Origin: Spirosoma telluris | GTDB lineage: Bacteria; Bacteroidota; Bacteroidia; Cytophagales; Spirosomataceae | Assembly: GCA_003259005.1 (NCBI GenBank) | Contig: QLII01000001.1 | Location: 992,001-1,056,000 of the forward strand | Direction: 5' to 3' | DNA length: 64,000 nt | Part shown: one piece after another, positions 27,637-37,748 of the stretch | How the letters are laid out: each line of letters opens with the position of its first letter | Numbering within the stretch: position 1 is the stretch's first letter | Translations under genes and position numbers: made by a program | The notes under the pieces: model-generated | Told to the model about the DNA's origin: nothing | What the model saw: the letters and a program-made list of their open reading frames with translations, nothing else | The model's database searches: none

Positions 27637-27735
27637 ATGAACAATGACTAATGTAAAATGGATAATGACCACTTGCTGGCTCTCATTACGTCATCTTATA
27701 TTATTCATTGTTCATTCTCCATTTTACATTATTCC
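27637..27735. repeat. Inverted repeat between susC and susD genes
   Basis: TAATGTAAAATGG (27649-27661) is inverted at 27719-27731, and TGAACAATGA (27638-27647) at 27705-27714. The same AATGTAAAATGAACAATG module recurs at 53762-53870. Confidence 0.65.
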
Positions 27736-27745
27736 TAATTGGACA

Positions 27746-29173
27746 ATGAAAAAGATAGTATTCCTTCTCAGCCTTATTGCGGTGATGACCTCCTGCGAGG
27801 TGTTGAACCAAACACCGGAATCGAGTTTTACACCGGCCAATTTTTATAAAAATGCCGACGATGCCAAAGCAGCTGTCAGCGCTGTTTATGACCCGCTGAA
27901 TAACGCGAATATGTATGCGCAGGTGATGTGGATTTTGCAGGACCAGGCCACGGACGATGCTGAATGGGGAAACGGTCGCTCTACGGCGAACCAGCCCAAA
28001 AATGACCTCGATAAATACACATTCACACCCGCCACAAGTACGTTTCAATCCATCTGGTCAACGATTTATTCGGGTATCAACCGGGCTAATACGGTTATTA
28101 CCCGATTGCCAACTATTACGATGGATACGGATTTAAAGGCACGTTACATGGCGGAGGCTAAGTTTATGCGTGGATTTTATTACTTCACCCTGGTTCGGCT
28201 GTTTGGTAGTGTACCGATCATTACCGAAGAAACGACTTCACTCAATAATCTGGCCGTAGCCCGAGCGTCGGTGGATGATGTCTATAAACTGGTGATTCAG
28301 GATTTTACGGAGGCTGAAACTGTATTGCCAACGACCTATTCGACAGCCGATAAGGGCCGGGCAACGAAAGGCGCAGCCAAGGCGTTTCTGGCTAAAGTAT
28401 ACCTGACCCGTCAGGATTGGGTGAATGCCTCGGCAAGGCCAAAGAAGTGATCAGTCTGGGAACCTATGATTTGTGGGCAAACTTCGCCGATGCCTTCCTG
28501 ATTGCTAATAAAAATGGAAAAGAGGCTGTTTTTGAGATGCAGGCGCTCAGTGGCGGCTTCAACGAAGGAAGCTGGATGCAGGGTTATATGCGTCCGAATT
28601 TCGACCGGGTGAATGGCGTTGCGGGCTTCGGTGATGATCCGGCTACCGAAAATTTATACAAAGCCTATCGGGCCGACGACAAGCGTCGTAACGTAACCCT
28701 GAAACTGTATTCGGCAACCAGCACACCCGCTGCACCAGCCAGTGTATTGTTCCCCTGCTATGTTTACAAATACCTGGACCCAACGGCAACGGGCAATAAC
28801 GATGGGGGTAATAACTTCCCATCGTCCGCTATTCGGATGTGTTACTGATGTATGCAGAAGCCCTGAATGAACAGACTCCAACAATGCCGACGCATATGCG
28901 ACAATAAATCGGATTCGTAATCGGGCGGGTTTACCTAACCTGACAGCTAATCTAAGCCAGGCTCAGTTTCGGGACAGTCTCCTACTGGAGCGCCGGTTGG
29001 AGTTGGCTTTCGAAGGCCATCGCTGGTATGATCTGGCGCGTACCAAACGCTTAATCAGTGCGATGAAGTCGCAAAATCCATCCATAACCGTTGACGAACA
29101 CCATTACCTATTCCCTATCCCGCAAACCGAGCGTGACGTAAACCCGCAATTGACCCAAAATCCGGGTTACTAA
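27746..29173 (+). CDS. SusD/RagB-type outer-membrane nutrient-binding lipoprotein, frame breaks
   Basis: About 476 residues after restoring three bases (near 28430, 28822 and 28884). Lipoprotein signal MKKIVFLLSLIAVMTSC, then SusD-like N-terminal TPR region (NQTPESSFTPANFYKNADDA, YMAEAKFMRGFYYFTLVRLFG) and the conserved C-terminus (RYSDVLLMYAEALNE, RRLELAFEGHRWYDLARTKR, LFPIPQTERDVNPQLTQNPGY). It covers the SusC barrel and captures the substrate. The ATG at 27746 is chosen because the upstream 34 codons are repeat DNA. Confidence 0.92.
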
Positions 29174-29197
29174 TATTAGTCAAATTTAGACTCGAGT

Positions 29198-29285
29198 GAT
29201 CCTATAGATTCTTTTGATTCTATGCCTGCTGATTATCAATACAACCGCGCGGGTGGCCCCGAGAGTCAAACGAATCTATAGGATC
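29198..29285. repeat. Intergenic inverted repeat, GATTCTAT/GGYGGCYCCGAGA type (copy 1)
   Basis: 23-bp arms 29198-29220 and 29263-29285 (GATCCTATAGATTC core) with two mismatches. The GC-rich interior ends GGTGGCCCCGAGAGTCAAAC, which is almost the same as the inverted element at 32768-32872. It sits 24 bases after the susD-type stop and may double as its terminator. Confidence 0.65.
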
Positions 29286-29397
29286 AATTTTGGCAAATTA
29301 TTGGCTATTTACTATCTCTACAAGGCTTTTTGTGGTATTTAAAAACGAATTTACTGTTTGCTAAAAACACATAGACGCTTAATCCTATCCTCTTCAT

Positions 29398-31396
29398 ATG
29401 AAAAAAATGCTTACCCTTTTTGCCTGCATTCCGTTACTTTTCACCCAGTAGTTGCCCAAAATACCCCAGTAACCGTTGATATCTGCGTCTATGGCGGTTC
29501 ATCAGCGGGGGTTATGGCAGCCTACACCGCGAAGAAAATGGGGAAGTCAGTAATCCTCATTGAGCCAGGCCGCCATTTAGGGGGTTTAACAACGGGTGGA
29601 CTGGGCTACACTGACATCGGGAACAAATACGCTATTTCGGGGATTGCCCGCGATTATTACCGCCGAATTGGCAAGCACTACGGGAAATTTGAACAGTGGA
29701 TTTTTGAGCCTCACGTAGCCGAAGATTTGTTTAAGGAATACATCAAACGGGCAGATGTCAACGTGCTGTTTGACCACCGACTTGTGTCGGCGAAGAAGCA
29801 AAATGGACTCATTCAGAGTATTACCTTGGAGTCATCGTCGGGGGGCTCGGGGAACCGGGTGATCAACGCGAAAATGTTTCTGGACTGCACCTACGAAGGT
29901 GATTTAATGGCGAAAGCAGGGGTTAAGTACATCGTTGGGCGTGAGGACAATAAGGACTATAACGAAACCTACAACGGCGTTCAACTGCTCGATAAACACC
30001 AGTTCGTTGATGGGGTAGACCCCTACAAAATACCCGGCAAGCCCGAAAGCGGCTTGTGCTGGGGTATCAGTCCGGCTGCCCTGCAACCCATCGGTAGTGG
30101 CAATAAACAGGTTCAGACCTATAATTTTCGTATCTGCCTGACCAATGATCCGGCCAATATGATTCCCATTACGAAGCCAGAAGGCTACGACTCTACGCAT
30201 TATGAGTTGTTGTTGCGGGCCATTGATAAGAATCCTAAGCTGGCCTTCAAGACCATTCTGAAACCCGATTGGATGCCCAATCATAAAACGGATATCAACA
30301 ACAATGGCCCGTTTTCGACCGATATGATTGGTATGAACTATGATTTCCCCGAAGGTAGCTACCAGCGTCGTGCCGAAATTCAGCGGCAGCACGAATTGTA
30401 TAATAAAGGCTTACTCTATTTCATCGGCCACGACTCCCGGATGCGCCCGGATATTCAGGCCGAAATGCGGAAGCTGGGATATCCAAAAGATGAATACACG
30501 GATTCAGGCAACTGGTCGACACAGATGTATGTACGTGAAGCCCGGCGCATGATTGGCGACTATGTGATGACGCAAGCCAACTGTCAGGGTAAAGAAGTGG
30601 TGACGGATGGTGTAGGCATGGCAGCTTACACGATGGATTCTCATAATTGTCAGCGAATTGTCATTGAGAAAAATGGGGTAAAAATGGTGAAAAATGAGGG
30701 CGATGTTCAGGTAGGAGGCTTCCCGCCTATCCCATTTCATACCGTTGCCTGATTCCTAAGGCGAGTGAGTGCAAAACCTGCTGGTTCCGGTTTGTCTATC
30801 GGCCACGCACATCGCCTATGGCTCTATCCGCATGGAGCCGGTGTTCATGGTTCTGGCTCAATCGTCTGCCCTGGCCGCAAGCATGGCTATTGATGGGAAA
30901 ACGTCGGTGCAGGAAGTGGACGTGAAAAAGTTGCAAAATGTGCTGAAAACGAACCCGCTGGCAGATGGAAGTACGGCTGAAATCTTAGTTGATAACGACG
31001 ATGAGGCCCACACGACCCGCACGGGGAATGGACGCGCGATAACAACCGGGGTGCCTACGGGCCTAGTTATTTCACCACGAAAGGGACGGGGCAGAAGTGA
31101 AAACTGTGCAGTTTAGCCCTGCCGTGACAAAAGCCGGAGACTATGCGGTCTATATCTATTGCCCAAAACTCACCGGAGCATCGGGAAAAACAACAATCAC
31201 AGTTTCAGATGGAAAACAACGGAAAGAGGTGGCTATCCGTGAAGCCGATATTCGGGTGGAAGGACAGACATCGGGTGAATGGGTATCGCTTGGGTCGTAT
31301 AAATTGTCACCAGGTCAGAAAAATTACGTAGAAGTGTCTTCGAAAGAGGCCGACGGCATCATCGTGGCCGACGCCGTTCTATTTGTCCCCCAGTAA
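29398..31396 (+). CDS. FAD-dependent oxidoreductase with golvesin-like C-terminal domain, frame breaks
   Basis: About 667 residues after restoring five bases (near 29443, 30727, 30772, 31023 and 31090). Signal peptide [15 protein letters not shown]...VVAQ. FAD-binding fold: [43 protein letters not shown], then the [20 protein letters not shown] region typical of the FAD_oxidored group that annotators sometimes call xanthan lyase. The last ~95 residues ([19 protein letters not shown]...[20 protein letters not shown]) look like the golvesin/Xly carbohydrate-binding-like domain. Its place after susD suggests oxidation of a glycan imported by this locus; the substrate is unknown. Confidence 0.85.
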
Positions 31397-31479
31397 CGCG
31401 GGTTTCCACCCGCATTGCTGGGTCTACACAAAAAAGAACAACATTGGCTGGGTATAACCCAACTTACCAGACAGTTGCG

Positions 31480-31487
31480 TACTTTTG
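31480..31487 (+). promoter_or_regulatory. -7 element upstream of the aminotransferase
   Basis: TACTTTTG matches TAnnTTTG and lies 47 bases before the chosen ATG (31534). No convincing -33 TTTG at the right distance. Confidence 0.4.
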
Positions 31488-31533
31488 CGGCATGGAATTA
31501 GCGTGCATTGACGAAGAAGTAGAAGTGCTTGGA

Positions 31534-32742
31534 ATGGAAATACTGAAAAGCGATCGGCTTACGCATCTGAAATACGATATTCGGGGACCTATTTATGAGA
31601 AATCCCTGGAACTTGAAAGTCAGGGTTACAAAATCATTAGCCTGAATATTGGCAATCCGGCTACGTTCGGATTTGATGCGCCCGATGAAATTGTCCACGA
31701 TATTATTCTGAACATCCGTAATGCGCAGGGCTATTCGGATTCACGAGGCTTGTTTGCCGCCCGAAAAGCGGTAATGCACCACACGCAGAATATTGGCCTT
31801 CCCGGTATTGAAATCAACGATATTTATATCGGCAACGGTGTAAGTGAGTTGATCATGCTATCCATGCAGGCGCTTCTGAACGAAGGAGACGAAGTGCTGG
31901 TCCCATCACCCGATTACCCCTCTGGACAGCTTCGGTTGCCTTCTGCGGAGGAAAACCCGTTCATTACGTATGCGATGAGGCTTCTGACTGGAACCCCGAT
32001 CTGGCCGATCTGGAACGGAAAATCACACCACGTACACGGGCTATCGTTGTCATCAACCCCAATAATCCAACAGGGGCCGTATACGACAAGGCTGTGCTGG
32101 AAGGCATTGCCCGTATTGCCGAGCGGCATAAACTGATTGTCTTTTCCGACGAGATATACGACCGTATTCTTTACAATGGTGCCGTTCATTTTCCGATCTC
32201 TAAAATGATCAACGATACCCTTTGTATCACAATGGGCGGGCTGTCGAAAAATTACGGGCAGCCGGTTTTCGGGGGGGTGGATGATTTTGAGTGGTGCCCG
32301 GAAACGGGCTAAATCCTACATCGAAGGCTTGACGTTGCTGGCCAGTATGCGGCTTTGCGCGAATGTGCCCACGCAATATGCTATCCAGACAGCCTTAGGT
32401 GGTTATCAGAGTATCAATGACTTAGTGATGCCTACCGGCAGGTTGCACAAACAAATCATGCTGGCTTATGAGCGAATGACAGCCATTCCGGGCGTAAGCT
32501 GTGTGAAACCTAAGGGTGCCTTATACATTTTCCCGAAGATTGACCTAAGCCAGTTTCGACTGGACGATGATGACGACTTTGTGCTGAATCTATTAACTGA
32601 ACAGAAGGTATTGGTTGTGTCGGGAAATGGCTTCAATTATAAACAAAATGACCACTTCCGAATTGTTTGTCTGCCTACCATCGATGAATTAACGGTTGCC
32701 ATGGATCGCATCGAATACTTCCTCGAAAGTCGCCGGAAGTAA
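31534..32742 (+). CDS. PLP-dependent class I/II aminotransferase (AlaA-like), frame breaks
   Basis: About 403 residues after restoring three bases (near 31918, 32251 and 32273-32279). MEILKSDRLTHLKYDIRGPIYEKSLELE is the usual AlaA-type start, which fixes the ATG. Then NIGNPATFGFDAPDE, QGYSDSRGLFAARKAV, VLVPSPDYPLWTA, VVINPNNPTGAVY, FSDEIYDRILY and the PLP-lysine region GGLSKNYRAAGFRGGW (SK-NY). It probably transfers amino groups between alanine/2-ketoglutarate-type substrates. Cytoplasmic. The breaks are by undercalled C/G runs. Confidence 0.9.
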
Positions 32743-32767
32743 GTACGAGGACAGAATTGTTAATGGT

Positions 32768-32872
32768 TTGATTCTCGGAGCCGCCGTGCGCCGGGCCGGT
32801 CGATTCTATGGATTCTATTGGCTTGAGAATCAGTTAAAAAGAATCGACAGAATTCATAGAATCAAATTTGGC
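32768..32872. repeat. Intergenic inverted repeat, GATTCTAT/GGYGGCYCCGAGA type (copy 2, inverted)
   Basis: Contains GTTTGATTCTCGGAGCCGCC (32766-32785), the reverse complement of the core of copy 1, and imperfect inverted GATTCTATGGATTC / GAATTCATAGAATC arms. It lies just after the aminotransferase stop. The rest of 32743-33175 shows a possible GGCCCGGATTAGCCGGGCC hairpin near 32912-32934 with a T run, a likely terminator. Confidence 0.6.
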
Positions 32873-32911
32873 TAAATATTTAAATCAGAATAAAGATCAT
32901 ATTGAGTGAAA

Positions 32912-32938
32912 AATGGCCCGGATTAGCCGGGCCATTTT
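32912..32938 (+). terminator. Terminator-like hairpin
   Basis: AATGGCCCGG...CCGGGCCATT stem with a 4-base loop followed by TTTCG, about 170 bases after the aminotransferase stop. Confidence 0.55.
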
Positions 32939-33100
32939 TCGTATAAATAGATTCACAAGTAAGGTATTATTTCTACTGATTAATCCTATTTTAACCCGCT
33001 TAAGGATTCAGAAATTCATGAAACGTTTTTTTAGACTATATTGTTAATAGATTCCTCCTTACAGTAATAAATCTCGTTGTCATCATTGACAGCGAAATTT

Positions 33101-33130
33101 TTGTTTAGATTGGAGGCTATTATATCTTTT
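33101..33130 (+). promoter_or_regulatory. Possible promoter of the LOG-family gene
   Basis: TTG at 33101-33103 and TATCTTTT at 33123-33130, 19 bases apart, approximate the Bacteroidota -33/-7 pattern 45 bases before the ATG. Confidence 0.35.
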
Positions 33131-33175
33131 ACTAAGTGAGTACGATTCGCGCCCACTGCCTTTTTTAGTACATAC

Positions 33176-33976
33176 ATGGACGAAACTAAAGAGAATGTTC
33201 ATCGCTCTGAAACGCAGAGCACCGAACGGATTGCCAATGACTTACCCAAGCGCGACGAGTTACTCCTGACACCCGACGAACAACGCATCAAAGAAGCCTT
33301 TCAGGATCACGACTGGAACGAAATTAAAACAGCCGATTCGTGGGTCATCTTCAAAGTGATGGCCGAATTTGTAGAAGGCTTTGATAAATTAGCCAAGATA
33401 GGCCCCTGTGTATCAATTTTTGGTTCAGCCCGTACCAAGCCCGATAACCCATACTACAAAATGACCGAAGAAATAGCGGCCAAATTAGTGCGGCACGGCT
33501 ATGGGGTTATTACGGGCGGTGGCCCCGGCATTATGGAAGCGGGTAACAAAGGTGCTTTTGAGCAGGGCGGCAAGTCGGTCGGCCTGAATATTAAATTACC
33601 CTTTGAGCAACATAGTAACATTTATATCGACCCTGATAAAAGCATCAACTTCGACTTCTTTTTTGTTCGGAAAGTGATGTTTGTTAAATACGCACAGGGA
33701 TTTGTGGTTATGCCCGGAGGAATGGGTACGCTCGACGAACTATTTGAAGCAATGACCCTGATTCAGACCCGAAAAATTGCCCGCTTCCCGATCGTTCTGG
33801 TTGGGAAATCATACTGGCAGGGTTTGATCGACTGGATTACAAATACCATGCTGGAAGAACAGCACAACATCAACGCCGAAGATATGAAACTCATCAGTGT
33901 GGTCGATACACCTACCGAGGCTGTCAAAGTCATTGACGAGTTTTATAATAAATACCTACTGAAGCCTAATTTCTGA
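33176..33976 (+). CDS. LOG-family (TIGR00730) nucleoside-monophosphate phosphoribohydrolase-like protein
   Basis: 266 residues. The last ~190 form the LOG Rossmann-like domain: SIFGSARTKPDNPYY, GYGVITGGGPGIMEAGNKGAF, VGLNIKLPFEQ, FFFVRKVMF and the signature PGGMGTLDELFEAMTLIQT. The first ~65 residues are charged and variable. LOG enzymes cleave the ribose-phosphate from adenine-type nucleotides (cytokinin activation in plants); the bacterial substrate is often AMP-like. A hairpin terminator follows. Confidence 0.93.
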   Translation: MDETKENVHRSETQSTERIANDLPKRDELLLTPDEQRIKEAFQDHDWNEIKTADSWVIFKVMAEFVEGFDKLAKIGPCVSIFGSARTKPDNPYYKMTEEIAAKLVRHGYGVITGGGPGIMEAGNKGAFEQGGKSVGLNIKLPFEQHSNIYIDPDKSINFDFFFVRKVMFVKYAQGFVVMPGGMGTLDELFEAMTLIQTRKIARFPIVLVGKSYWQGLIDWITNTMLEEQHNINAEDMKLISVVDTPTEAVKVIDEFYNKYLLKPNF

Positions 33977-33990
33977 TAGAATATGAGTCC

Positions 33991-34023
33991 AGCTTCCCGA
34001 AAGTTCTAAACTTTCGGGAAGCT
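33991..34023. terminator. TCCCGAAAG hairpin between convergent genes (copy 1)
   Basis: AGCTTCCCGAAAGTT (33991-34005) pairs perfectly with AACTTTCGGGAAGCT (34009-34023). The same 15-bp stem recurs at 48534-48566 and a shorter relative at 43513-43543. Confidence 0.75.
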
Positions 34024-34040
34024 ACTGATAGTAAAAGGGG

Positions 34041-34616
34041 CTAAAATGAAACCGGAACTTCCACCAGCGTATTGTCCCAGGCAATCATCATAATTGACTC
34101 ATTGACCTTATCTCCAGCCTTTTTAAACTGAATCGTCAGGTTTTCGACGGGTTCTTCCGTTTTCTTTACTGGGGCTGTTAGGCGTAACACATCCAGTCCT
34201 TCTTTGTAGCTATACGCGCCCCACTGGTCTAAATCAGAATTAAAAATAAGCGTCCATTCCGTCTCATTCGGAATCGCGTAAAACGAATACACACCCGCTT
34301 TGATCTTTTTTCCCTGAATGGTAGCATCCGTGAAAAACTTAACTTCGGTGGCTTCATTCGCGCCTACGCGCCATACCTTGCCGTAGGGAATTAGTTTGCC
34401 AAAGATCTCTCTGCCATTCTTGGCGGGACGACTATACGTTACTCGGGCGAAGCCTTTATCGCCAACTTTAGCTGGTGCAAACTTGCGATCATGGGCAAAA
34501 TCATCAGGATAATAAGCCATATCCATCGGGCTTTTGTCAAGACCTCTTAATTTCTGCGCCTGCGTAATTGACGTAAAGCAGAGGAGCAGGCAGGCGAGTA
34601 CACCAATAAATTTCAT
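34041..34616 (-). CDS. DUF2911 secreted protein
   Basis: 191 residues with signal peptide (MKFIGVLACLLLCFTSITQAQ). The DUF2911 pattern is clear: SPMDMAYYP, ARVTYSRPAKNGREIFGKLIPYGKVWRVGANEATEVKFF and KAGVYSFYAIPNETEWTLIFN. These proteins are common in Bacteroidota envelopes; the function is unknown. Confidence 0.9.
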   Translation of the reverse strand: MKFIGVLACLLLCFTSITQAQKLRGLDKSPMDMAYYPDDFAHDRKFAPAKVGDKGFARVTYSRPAKNGREIFGKLIPYGKVWRVGANEATEVKFFTDATIQGKKIKAGVYSFYAIPNETEWTLIFNSDLDQWGAYSYKEGLDVLRLTAPVKKTEEPVENLTIQFKKAGDKVNESIMMIAWDNTLVEVPVSF

Positions 34617-34688
34617 GTTTCTGAGATGATAATGTGAGATGAGAGTTTGGTAGGTTGACAGGCACTTATTCGTAAAGGAGATTATTCA

Positions 34689-34779
34689 TTTAACCACAGA
34701 GACACAGAGAGCACGGAGTTTTAACTGTAGCAATATACATACAATAAGACTCCGTGCTCTCTGTGTCTCTGTGGTTAAA
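34689..34779. repeat. Perfect 31-bp inverted repeat of CCACAGAGACACAG type
   Basis: Arms 34689-34719 and 34749-34779 are exact reverse complements (TTTAACCACAGAGACACAG...GGAGT), 29-base loop. It ends three bases before the dnaB stop codon and could terminate both flanking genes. A degenerate copy lies at 59014-59106. Confidence 0.85.
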
Positions 34780-34782
34780 AAC

Positions 34783-37388
34783 TTAAAACGGCGTTTCCTG
34801 GCTTGGATCAGCGTTGCCGAAGTTGGTCATTGTATTGGCTTTGCTCTTGAATACGCTACCCGCCGATGGAGGAGCCTCGAAGCTACTCAGGCCATTTACA
34901 TCGGGTGCAAAACCCTGTGCCTGAACTGGCTCAAAATACGAATCAAGGTCGCAGAATTTCGTGAATTTGCCGATAAACTTAAGCTGGACCGTATCGAGAG
35001 AGCCACTCCGGTTTTTAGCAATAATCACTTCACCAATCCCGGCGGTTGAATTTCCGTTTTCATCCTGCGTAATATTGTAGTATTCAGGACGATACAGGAA
35101 ACAAACCATGTCGGCATCCTGCTCAATAGATCCCGATTCCCGAAGGTCAGAGAGCTGTGGTTTCTTATCGCCACCCGCGTTTCAACGGCCCGGCTCAACT
35201 GCGAAAGGGCAATAACCGGTACGTTCAACTCTTTCGCCAGGTTTTTGAGTGCCCGCGAAATCGAGGCAATTTCCTGTTCGCGGTTGCCGCCCATTCGCCC
35301 CGATGAATCTCCCGACATAAGTTGGAGATAGTCAATCACGACCATCTGAATATCATGTTGGGCCTTCAAACGGCGGCATTTGGCACGTAACTCCAGAATG
35401 GATAGGGCAGGGGTATCGTCAATAAAAATAGGCGCTTCGGTCAACCGCTGAATTTTGTGGTGCAACTGCGTCCACTCATGCGGTGCCAGGGTTCCTTTTC
35501 TGATTTTCTCCGAATCAATTTCTGCTTCAGCGGAGATCAAACGATTCACCAACTGCACCGACGACATCTCCAGCGAGAAAATGGCAACCGGCTTTCCGTG
35601 GTCAACAGCCGCATTTCGAAGGGCGCTAACGACAAAGGCCGTATTATGTGTTACGGTCATGTCTTCGAGCAGAAATAGCCGATTCCCATCAATCGAAAAG
35701 CCGTAATAGTCGTCAACCTTATCGTATTCAACGCTTATCCCAGTTACACGCCAATCGGCCTTGGCCCTGAGTGAGCGAGCTTTTTTGCGATCAATACGAA
35801 CCGGAATTGAATCCAGATTCCCGAAGATGCGAAGCCGATAGACCGTCGAAACATAGCCAATCTTTGCGATAGTAGCCTGTTTCTCTTTGAGAGAGCAACG
35901 GAAACCAAGTGTATCACAAAGAAATTTTAGTTGCTCGGCCAGTTCCTTATTCTTCTGGGTGATCTCGTAACAATTGAATTCTTCCTGATAATGACCATCA
36001 CTATCCACGAGCCCGGCCAGTAATTTTAGCCGATTTTCGGTAGAATTAATGAGGTATTTACGCGGAATATGCTTGTTTTCAATAACGGATAGACCTCTTA
36101 ATTGCTCCTGAATATTGAACGCTACTTTTGCCCCGCGTTGTCCGGTTGTAATAGCATGATTTGGCGCTTTACCAACTTGCTGATAGGTTGAAAATGTGAG
36201 GTTTAAATCATCTGCATATCCCTTCAGATAGTCGATGATCTCATTATCTATACTTGTGATCCTGGAGCTATTGGCATGCCCATCTCCAAGCCATAAACCC
36301 ACAAAATAGGGGTCAAGCGGAACCGCTTGTTCTGGAAACTCAACCGCTACTTTATACCCTTTATAATTCGTCTTAAACTTATCGGATTTGGTCAGGTAGT
36401 CGCGGACAGTGATGTTAAGCACATCGCCTTTGGTATGAGACCCTTCATTGCGGCTCCGTTTTAGCGAAAGAATATGACTCTCGTTTACCCGATAATCAAT
36501 GCCCTTTTTTGTTTGACCCAATACATTCGCTCCTGACCTCTGGCAATGCTAAGTACCGTCGTGGTGTCGAATCATCGCCCATGAGCAGGTCGCCTTCACG
36601 AACGTCTTCAACTTTGCGTAAAGATCCATCGAACATGACCACTTTAGTGCCTTTTCCGAGACACTTTCCCATCGCTGGCCTGGCCGCCAGAATGATCAAT
36701 TCGGTGGGTTGCCAGCCTGATGTAACCCGATCAAGGTTGGTGAAGCCCGATGGTACGCCAGTTAACCCTTCCTGATTTTTCTTGGTTTCGAGTTCGTTCA
36801 GCGCCATCCGGACGATGGTGCTCATGTCGGCATAGTTCTTCTTGATGTTCGACTCCGAAATCTTGAAGAGCGATTGTTCTGTGCGGTCGAGCAGCTCAAA
36901 AACGTCGGTCGTATCCTCGTAGGCATCACGAAGAATTGTAGACGACATCGCAATGAGCGCCCGTTTAAGCGCCTGTTCTGAAACGATACGGGCGTGATAC
37001 TCGATATTAGCCGCCGAATTGACTCGAAAGGTCAACTCCGCCACAAAACCACCTCCACCAATAAGTTCGATCTCACCCGTTTTGCGGAGCTGATTGGTAA
37101 CCGTCAGTAAGTCAATGGGATCAGAGTTGCCAAACAGGGTCAGAATGGCCTGGTAAATCCGCTGATGCGCTTCTTTGTAAAATGTTTCTGGTTTCAGAAT
37201 GTCAACAACCGACGAAAGGGCATCTTTCTCGATCATCAACGCACCCAACACTGCTTCTTCGAGGTCGAGGGCTTGTGGGGGAGTTTTCCTAAACCCGTAT
37301 CAAGCCAATGATTTCCGGCTTGTTGCCGACCTCCGGCAAAGGCCGATGGTTTACGAAGGTGTTGATTTGGGCGGGCGTTATTTTCCAT
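34783..37388 (-). CDS. dnaB: Replicative DNA helicase DnaB with in-frame intein, frame breaks
   Basis: The N-terminal domain begins after the ATG at 37386-37388 (MENNARPNQH) and reads PPQALDLEEAVLGALMIEKDAL. The RecA-like motor follows: VPSGFTNLDRVTSGWQPTELIILAARPAMGK, interrupted by the intein, then TAFVVSALRNAA, VAIFSLEMSSVQLVNRL, IFIDDTPALSILELRAKCRRL, VVIDYLQLM and LSQLSRAVETR. It ends with EVIIAKNRSGSLDTVQLKFIGKFTKF. The ring helicase unwinds DNA at the replication fork. Single-base losses are inferred near 37290 and 35180 and, in the intein, near 36564 and 36508. Total with intein about 868 residues; spliced host about 527, slightly longer than usual. Confidence 0.93.
35643..36663 (-). 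other. Intein with LAGLIDADG homing endonuclease, in the DnaB Walker A motif
   Basis: The insertion splits GK/T of the P-loop: ...ARPAMGK then Cys1 (codon 36661-36663) and, at the end, His-Asn (35643-35648) before Thr-Ala-Phe. Cys1 in CLGKGTKVVMFDG and the terminal TVTHN are the splicing blocks A and G. VEDVREGDLLMGDD and FLLEDMTVTHN fit the Hint fold. VGLWLGDGHA and LLAGLVDSDGHY are the two LAGLIDADG-type motifs. Length about 341 residues after restoring two lost bases. It should excise itself after translation, and the nuclease would copy the intein into empty dnaB alleles. Confidence 0.93.
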
Positions 37389-37748
37389 GTCTTACTGCAA
37401 GTTTACGCAATCATGCCCGCATAAGTCAACTTCGGTTTCGCTAACGTATAGACATCGGCCGCATTAAAACGCTCGTAACATTCTGGTAATGTTGACGCTA
37501 TCACGTTAAAAAAAAATCCGTTTTTTTAAGCAACGGTTGAGGGCAGGATTCGCGTACAGGATACTGAAACTAAGCAGCGAACTGTATGTCAGCAAGATAA
37601 GTATTTATTACTATGAATTGCGGCTTTTGTACAAAAAAGGAGTAATGAATAAGAAAGCGGGGGAAAGGAATAATTTTTTGGTAAAACGCGTTGAAGAAGC
37701 AAAGAAATCGCTTACTTTTCGGAAATCACACGTAAACCTATTCATCGT

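Noticed and set aside
24167..31396. Programmed frameshifting in susC, susD and the FAD gene
   Set aside because: Breaks are too many and at unrelated sequences; each is repaired by adding one base, which fits base-call loss.
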